A DNA stretch of 64,000 bases, from contig JASEVX010000011.1 of NCBI GenBank assembly GCA_031761405.1, positions 38,915,700-38,979,699 on the forward strand, in the 5' to 3' direction. Of this stretch, positions 21,343 to 32,469 are shown piece after piece. Every line of letters begins with the position of its first letter. The stretch's first letter is position 1. A program made the translations under genes and the position numbers. The notes below the pieces were generated by a model. It was not told where the DNA came from. It did not search any database and worked only from the letters and a program-made list of their open reading frames with translations. Source of the DNA: Serripes groenlandicus (taxonomy: Eukaryota; Mollusca; Bivalvia; Cardiida; Cardiidae).

Positions 21343-24020
21343 CTAGAAGTATGCTGGACGTACATCGGGCTTAACTTCAAAAGAACTGACTCGTTTCGGT
21401 TGCCTACGTTGAGCTACTGGAGAATTATCGTCCAAAGATCGAACCCTGGTCACTGAGGGACCAGACGAAGATGCAAGTCTTTGAACACCCCTGTGGACCA
21501 AACGGTTGCCAGTAGTAGGCTTTGTTGATTGTGTGTGAATGTCTAATGGCCTTCTACGATCGAAAGTCGTACTACTTTTCGGAGAGAAACCCTGTTGATT
21601 TTGAAAGTTTCTGAAATGATTAAAGGACGGGTCTATTATATTGTTTTCTCTTGGAACATTAGATTCTGTTGAACGGTAACAGAAATTTGATTCAAAGGCA
21701 TTCTCTGAGCCGGGAACAACGTCGGGGGGATCTGGCCATGGGGAAACATTATTGTCACCACGCGGGGTTACGTCTTGGTACCCTGAGGAATCGCTCCAGT
21801 TACCCCCCTTTTCTAATCCTGACGTAAAACCGGAATCCCCATGATCAAAATCATATTCCGGCTCATGGAACACATATCTACCGACTTTGTTAAACGTGTT
21901 ATCATCTGTTCCATATCCTGCTTGAGCTGTCATTGCATTGTTTTGTATTCTATACGGATTATCATCTCTGTCCACACTTGTTACACTTGATGGTCGTGAA
22001 TCGTGGTTCGGACTTCTCGAAATAACAGCACGTGTTCTGAATTCATCTTCACCATTTGATATATTGTCTAGGAACTGATTTGAACCAGAACTTGTGAGAT
22101 CTTCGGGCTCCTCCTTTATAGATTCAAAACAAAGCCCCACCCCTCCATAAACAGAAGACCCTGGGATCTGGCCTACGTGCTGTTCAATGGCGTCTTCAAA
22201 CCCTCTGTCAGTTTCCTCGTCAAATAACGACGACACTGGAGTGGACATATTACTATGAGTTAGCTTACTGTCACTGTTGCGAAGTTCTAAACTATCATGT
22301 GAATCCTTTAGAGTATCTGTATCTGATTCACCAAACAGAGGTTCAGTCATCTGTAAGGTAAATCTGTCACCATTCCGGGTATCTATGTCATCTAACCACG
22401 GCTTATGTCTTGTACCATCTTTGTATGGACTTATTGTAACACTACTACTACTTTCAGAGCTTTCCGTGTCGTCTTCCACACTGCTACTTGGCACGTGACT
22501 CTCTGTGTTGGATGTGTTACTAGAATTCGGTTGACTGTTCGATGCCGAGTCTTCTAGACTGAACCGGTCTGATAGACGACGTGAATCGTTCCTAAACAAA
22601 CCCGTGGTGCTATAAACATGTCGTGAGGAATCCGTCTGAAACATATTAGGATTTTGAACGTCAGATGAAGTTATTGTATTGACTGCATTTTTCTGCAGGT
22701 TTACGTCGCTATTTTTAGGACCTTTAAAACTAAAATAAAACCTATCATTTTCGTTTTGTGGAGAAGACTGACTCATATTTTGTATAGGGTATACTGGATT
22801 AGATATGAACCGTGTTTTAGACCGTCCCAAGCTTCTAAAATCAGGCGAATTCGTTGGAGTGCTAGAATCGTATCCAGTCTTTCCAGAAAATGAATGATTC
22901 AGACTATTGTGTAGGTCGGAGCCGATCATGTCACCATCTTTACGTTTTATCCGCCTTAATGAATTGTAACCTTCTCTCATATGGTCCGCGGGGATAGATC
23001 CAACGCAGAAAGTAATTTCACTTTCAGCTGGAACGTTGGATACACTTAAATCTTCATACGTTCCATACACACCTTTTTCAGACACCTTATCTGCTTTATC
23101 AAAACTGATATCATGAACTTCATTAAGCGGTGCTTTAAACGTGCTCATAGACGGCCTTTGACTATCATGGCTATTATTTTTGTACAATTCCCGACGTTTT
23201 ATCCAATAATGATCGTCAGTTGGCGAGGAAGCAGTTAAAACTTCGTCAATATCGGTATCTTGGTAACTCCTCTCTGTTGTGTTGTAATTACCAGCATCGT
23301 CTTCGCTGTCAATAGAAAGAGCTTGCGCGAGTTTATGTCTGGGTAGACTTTCCGTTAAATAGTCTGGATGATAATCACTCGACATGTAGAAATGAAGAGA
23401 GGTAGCGCTGTTAGTAGCCGGGGCGGATTTTAACGCGACAGCTTCTGTCTTTATCGGTGTTTGCTTCCGGTCTCCTGTTGTTTCAAAACCTTCGTTCACA
23501 AATATTGGAGGTAAATGTTTTAATCTCATGTGTTCTTTCCACTCTCTTCTTGAAGCGCCCGACGAGGATCGCTTCACATCGAGCCGGGAAACATTCAATG
23601 TTTCTTGGTGATGGTTTTCATCTAGAGAATTTGCCGTAAATTCAACGCCGACGTTTGTATCGCTACGTACACTTCTTGTCGGCGTTCTGCTACGATTAAG
23701 TTCAAGTCCAGTCGTGTCAATTGCTCTCTCGTCGTAAATATGATTATTATGTTCGATCTTGACCTCGCCCCTAACGACACCGTTTACTTGTACCACGTGT
23801 TTGTGTGTTTTAGGGGATGGTAGGGTGGCAATTTGGGGTCGTCCATTGGGCTGCAACAACTCCCGTCCCAGGACATCTGACTTGTTTGACCTCAGTGTTC
23901 CAGACGCACTGACGCTGTAACCTCCTGTGCGACCCTGACTCGAGGGTGGACGTGATGGGGCTACTGACACGCGATCTTTTTCTCTTTGGGTGTAGGACTG
24001 CTGTAAACATGAGCATTGAT
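21343..24020 (-). CDS. Last exon of a GPCR-like receptor: ~892-residue disordered cytoplasmic tail
   Basis: The largest open frame of the window. Acceptor tttatttattttag at 24021-24034. The exon starts with two bases completing a split aspartate codon and reads D-Q-C-S-C-L-Q-Q-S-Y to the stop TAG after P-A-Y-F. The open frame itself extends 16 codons into the intron (ATG at 24067). In that numbering, N424-P-V-Y is an NPxY-type PTB or endocytic motif, I651-K-E-E fits the SUMO consensus, and D745-S-G-F-T-S750 fits the beta-TrCP phosphodegron DSG-phi-x-S. The final A-Y-F fits a class II PDZ ligand. Composition is rich in Ser, Asp, Asn and Thr, with no folded domain visible. The cysteine pair at the start could be palmitoylated. 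Function is inferred: regulation of receptor trafficking, turnover and scaffolding. No named ortholog is recognised. Confidence 0.85.
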
Positions 24021-24649
24021 CTAAAATAAATAAAGACATGAATAAGTAAATATATAAAAAACCAAACAAATGGTATCATTCTCCAACAAAACGCTGTAAA
24101 ACAATTCTATATATTTTTTTTAAATAAAATATCAGTTTACGGAAGACGACCGAGTCGAGTGTTACGTTCCAAAGTCTGTTCTGCTCTGGTCACAATTTAA
24201 TTATACACGAAACATTGAAACCTATATGTAATGTGCTAGACATCTTCATTAAAAGGCATTGTTGAAAAAAGCGCTAAACCCCAATCAATCAATCAATCCT
24301 TTTAATGGTAAATATTATCTGATGACAATAATCATAAGTATAAGGGTATTTGTCGGGATGGTGGGTGGTCTAAGAGTCGCGCTCTTTTACGTTTTTACTA
24401 ATCTTGTTGTTTTTGTAGACTATGGTTAAACGTTATAATATTGTGAAATGTAATAGACCACGTCCTCTGATTACACCACCTGTTCCATTAATCTCGAAAG
24501 AATAGACAGACACGGTATTTCTGTGTATGTTCAGGGCTTCGTGTCCAAGAACGACTTGCTAATACGAACATCCCCGGAGATGCCGAGTCCCCCTATTGTC
24601 AATGATGCATTCCGAGTCCGGTGACAAATAATGTGTCTTCCGTCAATAA

Positions 24650-24692
24650 GCGGAACAGTCTACGTGATAAGGTAGTCGGCCCCCTCATGAGA
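24650..24692. repeat. 43-bp inverted repeat, arm 1, in the intron after the 120-nt exon
   Basis: Begins gcggaacagtctacgtgata. Complementary to 25051-25093 at 42 of 43 positions. The two arms lie either side of the exon at 24806-24925. Confidence 0.9.
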
Positions 24693-24805
24693 ACGGTGTA
24701 TTAGTAGGAAAGATGTACCTATATGATTTGTCCGCCGTGATATAAATGCAATACTGTTGAAAAGGGCATTTAACTTAAAACAGTCACATTTCATTGGCTA
24801 CTTAC

Positions 24806-24925
24806 CTTCCTCTTTCTCTTCCTTTTTTCGCAGCACGTGTACTCTCCATATATACGAGAGCCCATGTCTGTAACGCTTGCTTAGCAACCAGAGAGAATGT
24901 GGAATAATGAGTGCTTCTGCACCGA
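24806..24925 (-). CDS. Penultimate exon of the receptor: GPCR TM7 end and helix 8
   Basis: Acceptor ttatctccctttatctag, donor GTAAGTAGCC. Two bases, 39 codons and one base; the final G joins AT of the next exon as GAT (Asp). It encodes G-A-E-A-L-I-I-P-H-S-L-W-L-L-S-K-R-Y-R-H, then G-L-S-Y-I-W-R-V-H-V-L-R-K-K-E-E-K-E-E. This aligns without gaps to the rhodopsin-class layout NPxxY-x3-S/N-K/R-x-F/Y-R-x-A/G-F/L, with NPxxY changed to IPHSL. The basic then acidic juxtamembrane stretch fits a cytoplasmic start. Other membrane protein families could share such an ending. Upstream exons (TM1-TM6) were not found in the window. Confidence 0.6.
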
Positions 24926-25050
24926 CTAGATAAAGGGAGATAACTTCGAGTACTCCTCGGTCGATCTGGGTGAATACTTGCAGCCCTTGAATTATCTGAA
25001 AGTATACAAATTATACCGTTAAAATAATACGGCGGTACACTCATTCGTTG

Positions 25051-25093
25051 TCTCGTGAGGGGGCCGACTACCTTATCACGTAGACTGTTCCGC
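25051..25093. repeat. 43-bp inverted repeat, arm 2, upstream of the 120-nt exon
   Basis: Ends cacgtagactgttccgc. It is the complement of 24650-24692 with one mismatch. A shadow frame of 97 codons (24802-25095, minus) spans it and the exon in the wrong phase. Confidence 0.9.
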
Positions 25094-25241
25094 AATTCCT
25101 ACTTTTGAAATGAGCCATAGAGTGTACGTTATGCAGATGTCAGTTGAAAACGGGTATGACCCGGGTAATGATATGTGGACATCCAAACATTAACGCCTTA
25201 TCTCTAGTTGTGTGTCAGAAGTTAAAACACACGATTTTTCT

Positions 25242-25468
25242 AAATGAAGCCGGGTTGTAACGAGTCTCGTGACAATGGGGTCACCTCGCCATGGAGTCTT
25301 TATAAGCGTTAAATAATGTTTCTTGGTAGACAATGGAAATGTAGGTGCCATTGCTCGTTCTGAGCAATGGCATCTAAATATGAATTGTTTACAAAGGGGT
25401 CAAAATTGCCCCTAAACCAGGATTATCAAAATAGGTTAAAACCGATTCACGCCAAGCCCTCGAAATGA
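25242..25468. mobile_element. Family C foldback MITE, left tip eroded
   Basis: Ends cacgccaagccctcg at 25462. Central hairpin 'gccattgctcgttctgagca'. AAATGA at 25242-25247 recurs at 25463-25468, consistent with a target duplication. Confidence 0.8.
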
Positions 25469-25737
25469 CCAGTTTTCTCCTTACGCCGCTCAAATATTCT
25501 ACTTCCACACATAAATAAACAGAATCAACAAAATCGTGTAATATTCGGGATATAGGCCGCACGTGTCAGTGTATCATTTATATCATGGCGACAGTAGTCA
25601 TACATGATCCGTATGCGATTAACCAGTACTATATGCTGGGTTATGTGTGTGGATAGGACCACTCGACCGCTTCCGCCGCGAGTGGTGATCGAACCGAGGA
25701 CCCAATCTCCAATGCCTTAAGCTTACAATGTTAGGTT

Positions 25738-26031
25738 GATTGATTGATTGGGGTTTAACTCCGTTTTTAACAATTTCTCAGTCATATCACGGCTGCCAGT
25801 TCACCTACTCATGTGTTTCCTGGTTTTCGCACACCAGTATTCCACACAACAATATTCCCAAGCAACTGGCTGCTTTTCAACATAGACTTAACCCATTGGT
25901 GGAAGACGAATGACGCATGTCGCAATGACTTTTATCAAACGTTGAAAAGAAAGTTGTCCTAGCCGGGATTCTAACTCACAACCCCTGGATTGACAGCCCG
26001 CGTCGTTAACGACTGAGCTACCGGGACTCGA
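25738..26031 (-). mobile_element. S2 SINE, full length, reverse
   Basis: From the tail complement 'gattgattgattggggttta' to the tRNA-like head complement 'gactgagctaccgggactcg', with B-box complement 'ggattctaactcac'. Confidence 0.9.
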
Positions 26032-26040
26032 CATTATCAT

Positions 26041-26876
26041 GTTGGGAGTCTGATACCAATGAGACACCTTTTCCCATAATTCTAAAAGTTGTCCTCAAAA
26101 AGACAGAGAGTGCACATCGTGATTGGGAAAATACATTTCGACCAGTTTTTCTCATCATTCAAGTATGCTAAAAAAGTGCTGACAAAGATCAGCCAGCGTC
26201 AGTGTGTATGGACCGTACAATCTTTGTCTATTTTAATCTCTCCTCAATCATTCATGTAATCATTGCACTAGTATTATGATAACAATATTATTATTAATAA
26301 TATCTATAATCATTATTATTATTTTTATTATTATTATTATTATATTATTATTATTATTATTACTATATAAGGAAGTCTAGGAATATAACATAGCAAGTGT
26401 AGTATGAATATATATGTCCGATCGATTTCTTCACAATAAGTGTCTTTAACGGACGTAATTTCCTGCAATTCCCATTTATAAATCAATGCAACGGAACAAT
26501 ATGATATTAAATTGACATTTCACGCTGATTTCCGCCAATAATTAAGGGAGAAAACATTATATTCACATTTGCCTACACATAGCACGACATGGAAATACAC
26601 TCTTCGTCAGTCTGAACCGTATTTTATTTGAACCGAGTAACACGAAAACCGACCTTCAACGGTTTTGAAATTCATCGCAATGACGATGGCAATGACGACC
26701 AGACTACTTAATGTCTAGTTGGTTGTTGATCGAGAACGTTCGTACGATCCTCCAACGGTGCAAGTAACAGAGTATGGCTACCAGGAAGCTATAGATCAGT
26801 CTGGCCGGAGTCACAGACATATCTGGACCTGCGTTGGTCCCAAAGTCTCGAAGAACTTGCGTTCTTCGTCAACTGC
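26041..26876. other. Intergenic, ATT microsatellite
   Basis: (ATT)n runs at 26285-26362. A minus-strand frame at about 26700-26820 has a hydrophobic stretch, L-I-Y-S-F-L-V-A-I-L-C-Y-L, but no splice or homology support. Confidence 0.4.
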
Positions 26877-27151
26877 TATGAATTAAACTCTTTGATTATC
26901 AAATTATCGACCACATGGTCTTTAACAAAAAAGGGAATTATTTAATTTAAGTGCAGTGCATTCTGGTGCGGAAGAGATCAATTTGATAAAAAAGAAACTC
27001 ACAATTTAAGTGCAGTTCAATCTGGTGTTGAAGAGATTAGATTGATCTCTTCAATAACAGAATGAACTGCACTTTAATTTCGGATTTTCTTTGAATCTTG
27101 ATAAAGACCAAGTGGTCTAAAATTTGATAATTAAAGAGTTTTTTATTCATA
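26877..27151. mobile_element. Foldback element with duplicated inner arm
   Basis: The outer arm 'tatgaattaaactctttgat' pairs with 'ttaaagagttttttattcat', and 'ccacatggtcttta' pairs with 'ataaagaccaagtgg'. The inner 'aagtgcagtgcattctggtg' is tandemly repeated ('aagtgcagttcaatctggtg') and pairs with 'cagaatgaactgcactt'. Confidence 0.8.
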
Positions 27152-27689
27152 TGAAGTATTTTACTGATTTTCGTCTCTTTGGTGGACCTAATATACACAG
27201 ATTATTCATATACTATTTCGAGAAACGTCTGTTGAATGTTGTCAGAGAACATGATTATGCCAAGCTTAACGTTAAAATTCCTGAAGCGCTACTCCTTTAG
27301 TGAACCGGCTGACCATAGAGATCTCTCGCGGATAAACCTATAATACATTGAACTATGCACTAATTGCATTCCAAACCGTGTGATGTTCAAAGTGCACAGT
27401 ATTGTTCAGCATGTAAAAGGCCGGGGATACGCCGATGGAATTGTCGTGTTATGGAAATTTAATTAGCGCGTTCATTTCTCTTTCAACAAACACAAAGTGC
27501 AGTTCAAAGTTACATATATTGTGTAGGTGGTGCAATTTTGGTTTTGTAGGTTTCGTTGATTAGAGTTAGACACCGTTCACAATAGTTGTTCAGTTTCATA
27601 GCGGTATCCAGTTCATGTAAACCATGCGCACCAGTACCCAATATGAAATGTTTCGCATGCAACAGGGTAACTTTTAACTGTCACCCAAT

Positions 27690-27975
27690 TGGAGAATTGA
27701 TTGATTGCTTGATTAGTTTGAATTTTACGCCGTTTTAACGGTATTTCAGTTAAATTACGGCGACCAATTCATCTAACGTGTTATGTCAGACATGCTGGCA
27801 CCAGTACTGCACACAAAGTTCTGCAAAGGTAAATGGATATCTTTTCTCGTAGATGGAAGACGAATGACGCTTGTCACAGTAACTCCTGCCAATCACCGGA
27901 AACAAATGAATGGTCCAGCCGGAATTGGAAACCTCTTGACCGACAACCGACGTGGCGGACTGAACTTTAGTGGTT
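27690..27975 (-). mobile_element. S2 SINE, reverse, diverged
   Basis: 'ttgattgattgcttgattag', 'ttacgccgttttaacgg', 'ggaagacgaatgacgcttgt' and 'ccagccggaattggaaacct' follow the S2 order. The 73-codon frame inside is a shadow. Confidence 0.75.
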
Positions 27976-28075
27976 CGACAGAGATAATTTGTAAGTCAAG
28001 TTAGCGGCTAATCCATTGCCATTGCATAATGTGCGTATTTCATGTTTTCCAGTGAAAAAGCCAATGTTTGCTATA

Positions 28076-28225
28076 TATGAGTTAAACGCCATTTTAAGCT
28101 ATGTTTCAGTTATACCAAGGCGGCCAGTTCATGTACATTCGTATATTTTGGCTGTTCCTATACTAGTTCTCAACACAACAATCTTTGCAAACAACTGGCT
28201 TCTATTCTATATAGACTGTCAGCTA
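28076..28225 (-). mobile_element. S2 SINE fragment, reverse
   Basis: 'gagttaaacgccattttaag', 'accaaggcggccagttcatg' and 'acacaacaatctttgcaaac'. The head is missing. Confidence 0.65.
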
Positions 28226-28334
28226 CTGGGGCTTGGCTTTGCTTAATGGACTTTGAATATAATATCGGTATTTTGCTGATTCAGGCAACACATTTGACAC
28301 ATGAGCCCGTCCGTGGGATTATATACAAGTTGGT

Positions 28335-28495
28335 CTGATCAAGATCTACACTGTTCACATATCGTTTTGTTAGCTTTTTACAAGTGTTTGTGAGTGTGTG
28401 TGATCTGATAAGACAAAGCTGATGTACGTGTTGAACTGAACCTACACTGTCTGTTGAGATATACCAATGTGTAACTTTTCCTGTGGAGGGACTCA
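28335..28495. repeat. Family G dispersed repeat
   Basis: 'tctgatcaagatctacactg', 'tgatctgataagacaaagct' and 'actgaacctacactgtctg' match the family order. Confidence 0.55.
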
Positions 28496-28703
28496 CATGT
28501 CTATTCTCGTTTTGGGCTTTAGACGGGAAGCAGATGTCATGTTTTACAAGACTGGCTTATTGATACAGATCTATCATTGAATACACACCATCCCGATAGA
28601 CCGTAACAGACTAGATGAGTCTAAGTCAATTAGAGTGTTGTAAGACATTTTGTGTAACATACCGTTTATGGAAACTTATAGTATCTGCATTGACGTAGAC
28701 GAT

Positions 28704-28775
28704 CATACATACATACATACATACATACATACATACATACATACATACATACATACATACATACATACATACATA
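28704..28775. repeat. (CATA)n microsatellite
   Basis: About 18 uninterrupted copies. Confidence 0.97.
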
Positions 28776-28796
28776 CACATATAAACATGTCAATTT

Positions 28797-29097
28797 GAAA
28801 ATGGATCGATTGAATGGGGTTTAACGCCGTTTTCAAAAAAAATTCAGTCATATCACGGCGGCCAGTTCACCTACTCATGTGTCGCCTGGCTTTCCCACAC
28901 CAGTACTCCACACAGCATAATCTTCAAGCAACTGGCTACTTTTCCACAACGACTGTTAGCCCATTGGTGGAAGACGGATGACGCTTGTCACAATGACTTT
29001 TGTCAAACGTCGGAGATAATGTTGGCCGAGCCTTGGTTCGCAATCACAACTCCTGGTTTGACAGCCCGCGTTGCTACCAACTGAGATTTCGGGGCAC
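28797..29097 (-). mobile_element. S2 SINE, full length, reverse
   Basis: 'tgaatggggtttaacgccgt' to 'gctaccaactgagatttcgg'. The A- and B-box complements are still recognisable. Confidence 0.85.
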
Positions 29098-29472
29098 GAC
29101 ACATTTGAAATGAAAGTAAAGCAGTGAAAACATGTTGAGGGGAGGGTAGAGTTAGTTAATGCACTAGGGTATACACTAAAGTGGCTGAACTATTGTCAAC
29201 ATAAACGTTTTTTGTATGCGTAATTCTAGTTTTAAAGCATTCATAACGTTTTGTTGATTTTGAGAAAGGAATGGTTTAAACTAACTGATATAAAACCGTT
29301 GATAAATTTGAAAAAAGTAATGTTACAGGCGAATTTTAAAATCGTTACATATATCAATTATTCTATATTGGAATCGTATTTAACCAGTTGAAATAGCATT
29401 TTGGACTATTTCCACTGAAACACATTTGTCATTATGGTTTATTTCTTTATAAATACCAAGGTGTAGTTACAT

Positions 29473-29708
29473 TTGTAACCTTTCCAAGATGTCAATTTGC
29501 AGTCGCATTTGACACATTTGCAGCAGATATTGAAACATTGTGACAACAAAAAAGGAAATTGCTCATCATGAACAATTTCGCCGTTTGCAACAATATCTTC
29601 TTATCGATCTTAATAATTTAACTTGTATTCATAGAAATCGTTCATTATCTTGCCTGGATATGTTTAAAATCTTCTGCTTCAGATAAACTGTATGTGTGAA
29701 TGGGTTAA
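29473..29708. mobile_element. Family B MITE, diverged
   Basis: Left 'gtaacctttccaagatg' and 'tttgcagcagatattgaaac'. Right 'tatgtgtgaatgggTTAA'. Confidence 0.7.
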
Positions 29709-30076
29709 CACAACAACATCGAATTTCCAATGTCATCATTAGTCCCAGACGACTTAAGACGGCAAATTTGTTTAAGCGATCAATTCTTGTTGAAAATTTG
29801 GATTTCTTAAATTTTGCTCTCTCTTTTTCGAATGTTGGCTGAGACGAAAAACAGTTAGACATTTCGTGAGAACATAAACTAAATTGTTTTTGAATGTTGC
29901 ATGGGCAATGTTTTCCCATATGCAGACGTATATTTTAATGCATATGCATCAAATCATTTCTGCTACCGTTTTGTCAACTATATTCACTAGTTATACGTTC
30001 ATTTATACATAATTCCCCCTACTCAAAAGCAGTTGTAATTACAAAAGACGTAATAACATCGCTATATCTTATATAT

Positions 30077-30400
30077 TTACACTTATTAGGATTAAAGCAT
30101 CATTTAATGCCCTTACAACCGCGATGATGTATCGCGGGACAACTGATTACTGAAACAATAAAACCCAATAAGTCTGGGAACAGGTCGAGTAAATTGGATT
30201 AAGGCGGACCGTGTAATGGATATCAACTGTGACAATTGCCAATAACGGAGCATATCTGTCAATACTATTGACACGTGCGATCACTCTGGCCGTAGTGACA
30301 CTGCGGTCTCTGAAGGTCTATAAGTGTGCAGTAATATGAGACCTTTGGGAGTTTTCCAGTATTACAGCAAATTATATCTAATACCTAAAAGGAAACGTCT
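30077..30400. repeat. Dispersed ~320-bp repeat, inverted copy at 42330-42646
   Basis: Shared blocks include 'ctgtcaatactattgacacg', 'tgattactgaaacaataaaa' and 'aacaggtcgagtaaattgga', in inverted order and orientation in the other copy. No target duplication or coding content was recognised. Confidence 0.85.
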
Positions 30401-30439
30401 ATTTTGGGACGCTGTTTCGACGCAAGCGACATAATAAAA

Positions 30440-30770
30440 CTTTCGGGAATATACAACTTTGCATTGGATCTCCTGTTTGTCCTCGTAAAGTGCGTATTGT
30501 CTTTTAGAGTGCCATTAAATATAAAATAAGGCCAACACACTTTCCCCTAAACAGAGTATAAATCTTTGCTTTGGATCTTCTGTGTCCTCGTAGAGTACGT
30601 ATTGTCTTTCAGAGTGCCGGTTAAATATCAAATAAGGCCAACACAATTTCCCCGAAACAGAGTATAACACTTGTTTTTGTTCTTCTGTGTCCTCGTAGAG
30701 TACGTATGGTCTTTGAAAGTGCAAGTTATATATAAAACAAGGCCAACACACTTTCCCCGAAACAGACGTC
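30440..30770. repeat. Tandem array of three ~110-bp units
   Basis: 'aaggccaacacactttcccc' or close variants occurs three times, each after 'tgtcctcgtagagtacgtat'. The open frames on both strands here are shadows of this array. Confidence 0.85.
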
Positions 30771-30959
30771 TTTTCAGATCTCGGCTGCCGACGGCTAACA
30801 ATAATTTTATGAGAATATGTATATTTGCTAAAAATGTGTGTGCAGTAATATTAGACATTTGGGTAATTACAGGTATATATTTAGCAATAGCAAAACACGT
30901 GTTCCCTGAAGCAGACATCGGACCGCATCATGGTAAGTTGCTGACCCATGCATGACAAA

Positions 30960-32460
30960 GATTGTGTTATTCAACGAATATGAACTTGACCTATGACACG
31001 AAAACGACCTTTATTTACGTGTTGATTGATTGACCTTATTCCGGTAAGAGTCAACTTCGTAGAAAGCAGATGTATTGTATTGTTATTACCTTAAATGACC
31101 CATTAAACGTTGTTAACAAGTGCAACATCGCTAAAAACAAAAACTGTATCTAAACAATACTCAAATTGTCCAGAGTTTTTCATTTTGTTCTGTGTTCAAT
31201 GCAGACAGTCTAACAGTATATATCAGAAAAACGATTAATTTCGTTGTACAAAGTACGTTCTTCAAAGACATGTTAGATTTACATAACATTCGCTGTGGGT
31301 ATATGCAACTAATACTATTCATTAAAAGTTCTCCGTGGTATTTAAATCCAATATGGTTATTTTTTCCTTTCATATCCCTTTGGTCTGTTGATAACTCTAA
31401 ATGTACACACTTGTCCTATTCCACTAGGACTATTTGCAATCAGATAGACTGATATATTCACCCAGACCAGAGAGTATTCAAAGCTTTATCGTGACGTTAA
31501 CCTTAAGTTCCCTGGGAGAGACGCTATGCTCTAATGCTCTTAATTCGCGATGAATCATTTTTTGGGTAAGAAATATATGAATCTGTTTCCTGCTATATAC
31601 TGTCTTCATATCTGAGTTATTATATATTTTTGCAACATTTTCAGTCCCCCCAAAAAAATCTCCAACCAGCCATAGCATAGAGAATTCAAAGTAGTTGTGT
31701 GTGAAAATAAAAATATTGTACTCACTTTACTTGCTGACCCCAATTTTGTTTATCTTGTTAATGATATTATCATATTTGTTTAATGTTTTTTTACTAAAAG
31801 ACATACTACCAAAGTTTATTTTATATTTCTTCTAAATGTAAGTGTAAAAAAAACATGAATTTCTGAATCAGTTCATCAAATAATCCATTATCAAAGTTTG
31901 TACCCAACATAAGTGTCTTTCATGTTACAGAAAGCATTTCAATAAAAATAACAACTTATCCCTTTGTAATTATATACATGCATCACCTCCATTTTGAAGT
32001 GTGGAATTTCCAAGATAACATGTAAGGTGCCATGGTGGATCATTTTGTTGTTTACCGAAGAAATACAAGTTGAAAGTTGGTAAGTGCATGCATTATTATT
32101 TCTCATTTCTCTAATTTAACGGGGTTTATTCACTTAAATAACAATCGTATTTTGATGATTGAGCTGAAGGTGAGTGTTTCCAAAATGAAAGCATTCCAAT
32201 TGTCTAAGGGATCGATTATTATTTTTCATGTACAAATAAGTGAAATAATTCACTCATGTAACAGTCACTCCTATAACAACCATGTATGTAACAGTAAAGA
32301 CACAAACTGTTACAGGAGGACAACAATTGCAAATAAAGCGAAGAAAATCAACCTATGTTAAGAAAATGTATAGTTTACTTCAAACAGTGTTTCCATGACT
32401 TTATACTGCAAATAAATACTATTTACTAGTAGCCATAATGTAAACATATTCTTTCTACTG
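30960..32460. other. Intergenic, no gene seen
   Basis: AT-rich. The 31490-31560 segment ('gctctaatgctcttaatt') resembles units of the diverged tandem repeat at 34680-35230. Open frames of 60-95 codons here lack splice or homology support. Confidence 0.4.
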
Positions 32461-32469
32461 TCATATATT

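Noticed and set aside
24802..25095. 97-codon minus frame starting M-R-N-S-L-R-D-K
   Set aside because: It crosses the real 120-nt exon in another phase and starts inside the inverted repeat. The splice-consistent frame is preferred.
26640..26860. Minus-strand hydrophobic frame as an upstream exon of the receptor
   Set aside because: No acceptor/donor pair of the right phase and no GPCR motif. The region is stop-rich on either side.
30515..30955. Frames of 78-96 codons on both strands, one with a hydrophobic stretch
   Set aside because: They lie in a three-unit tandem array. The repeated peptide reflects the DNA repeat.
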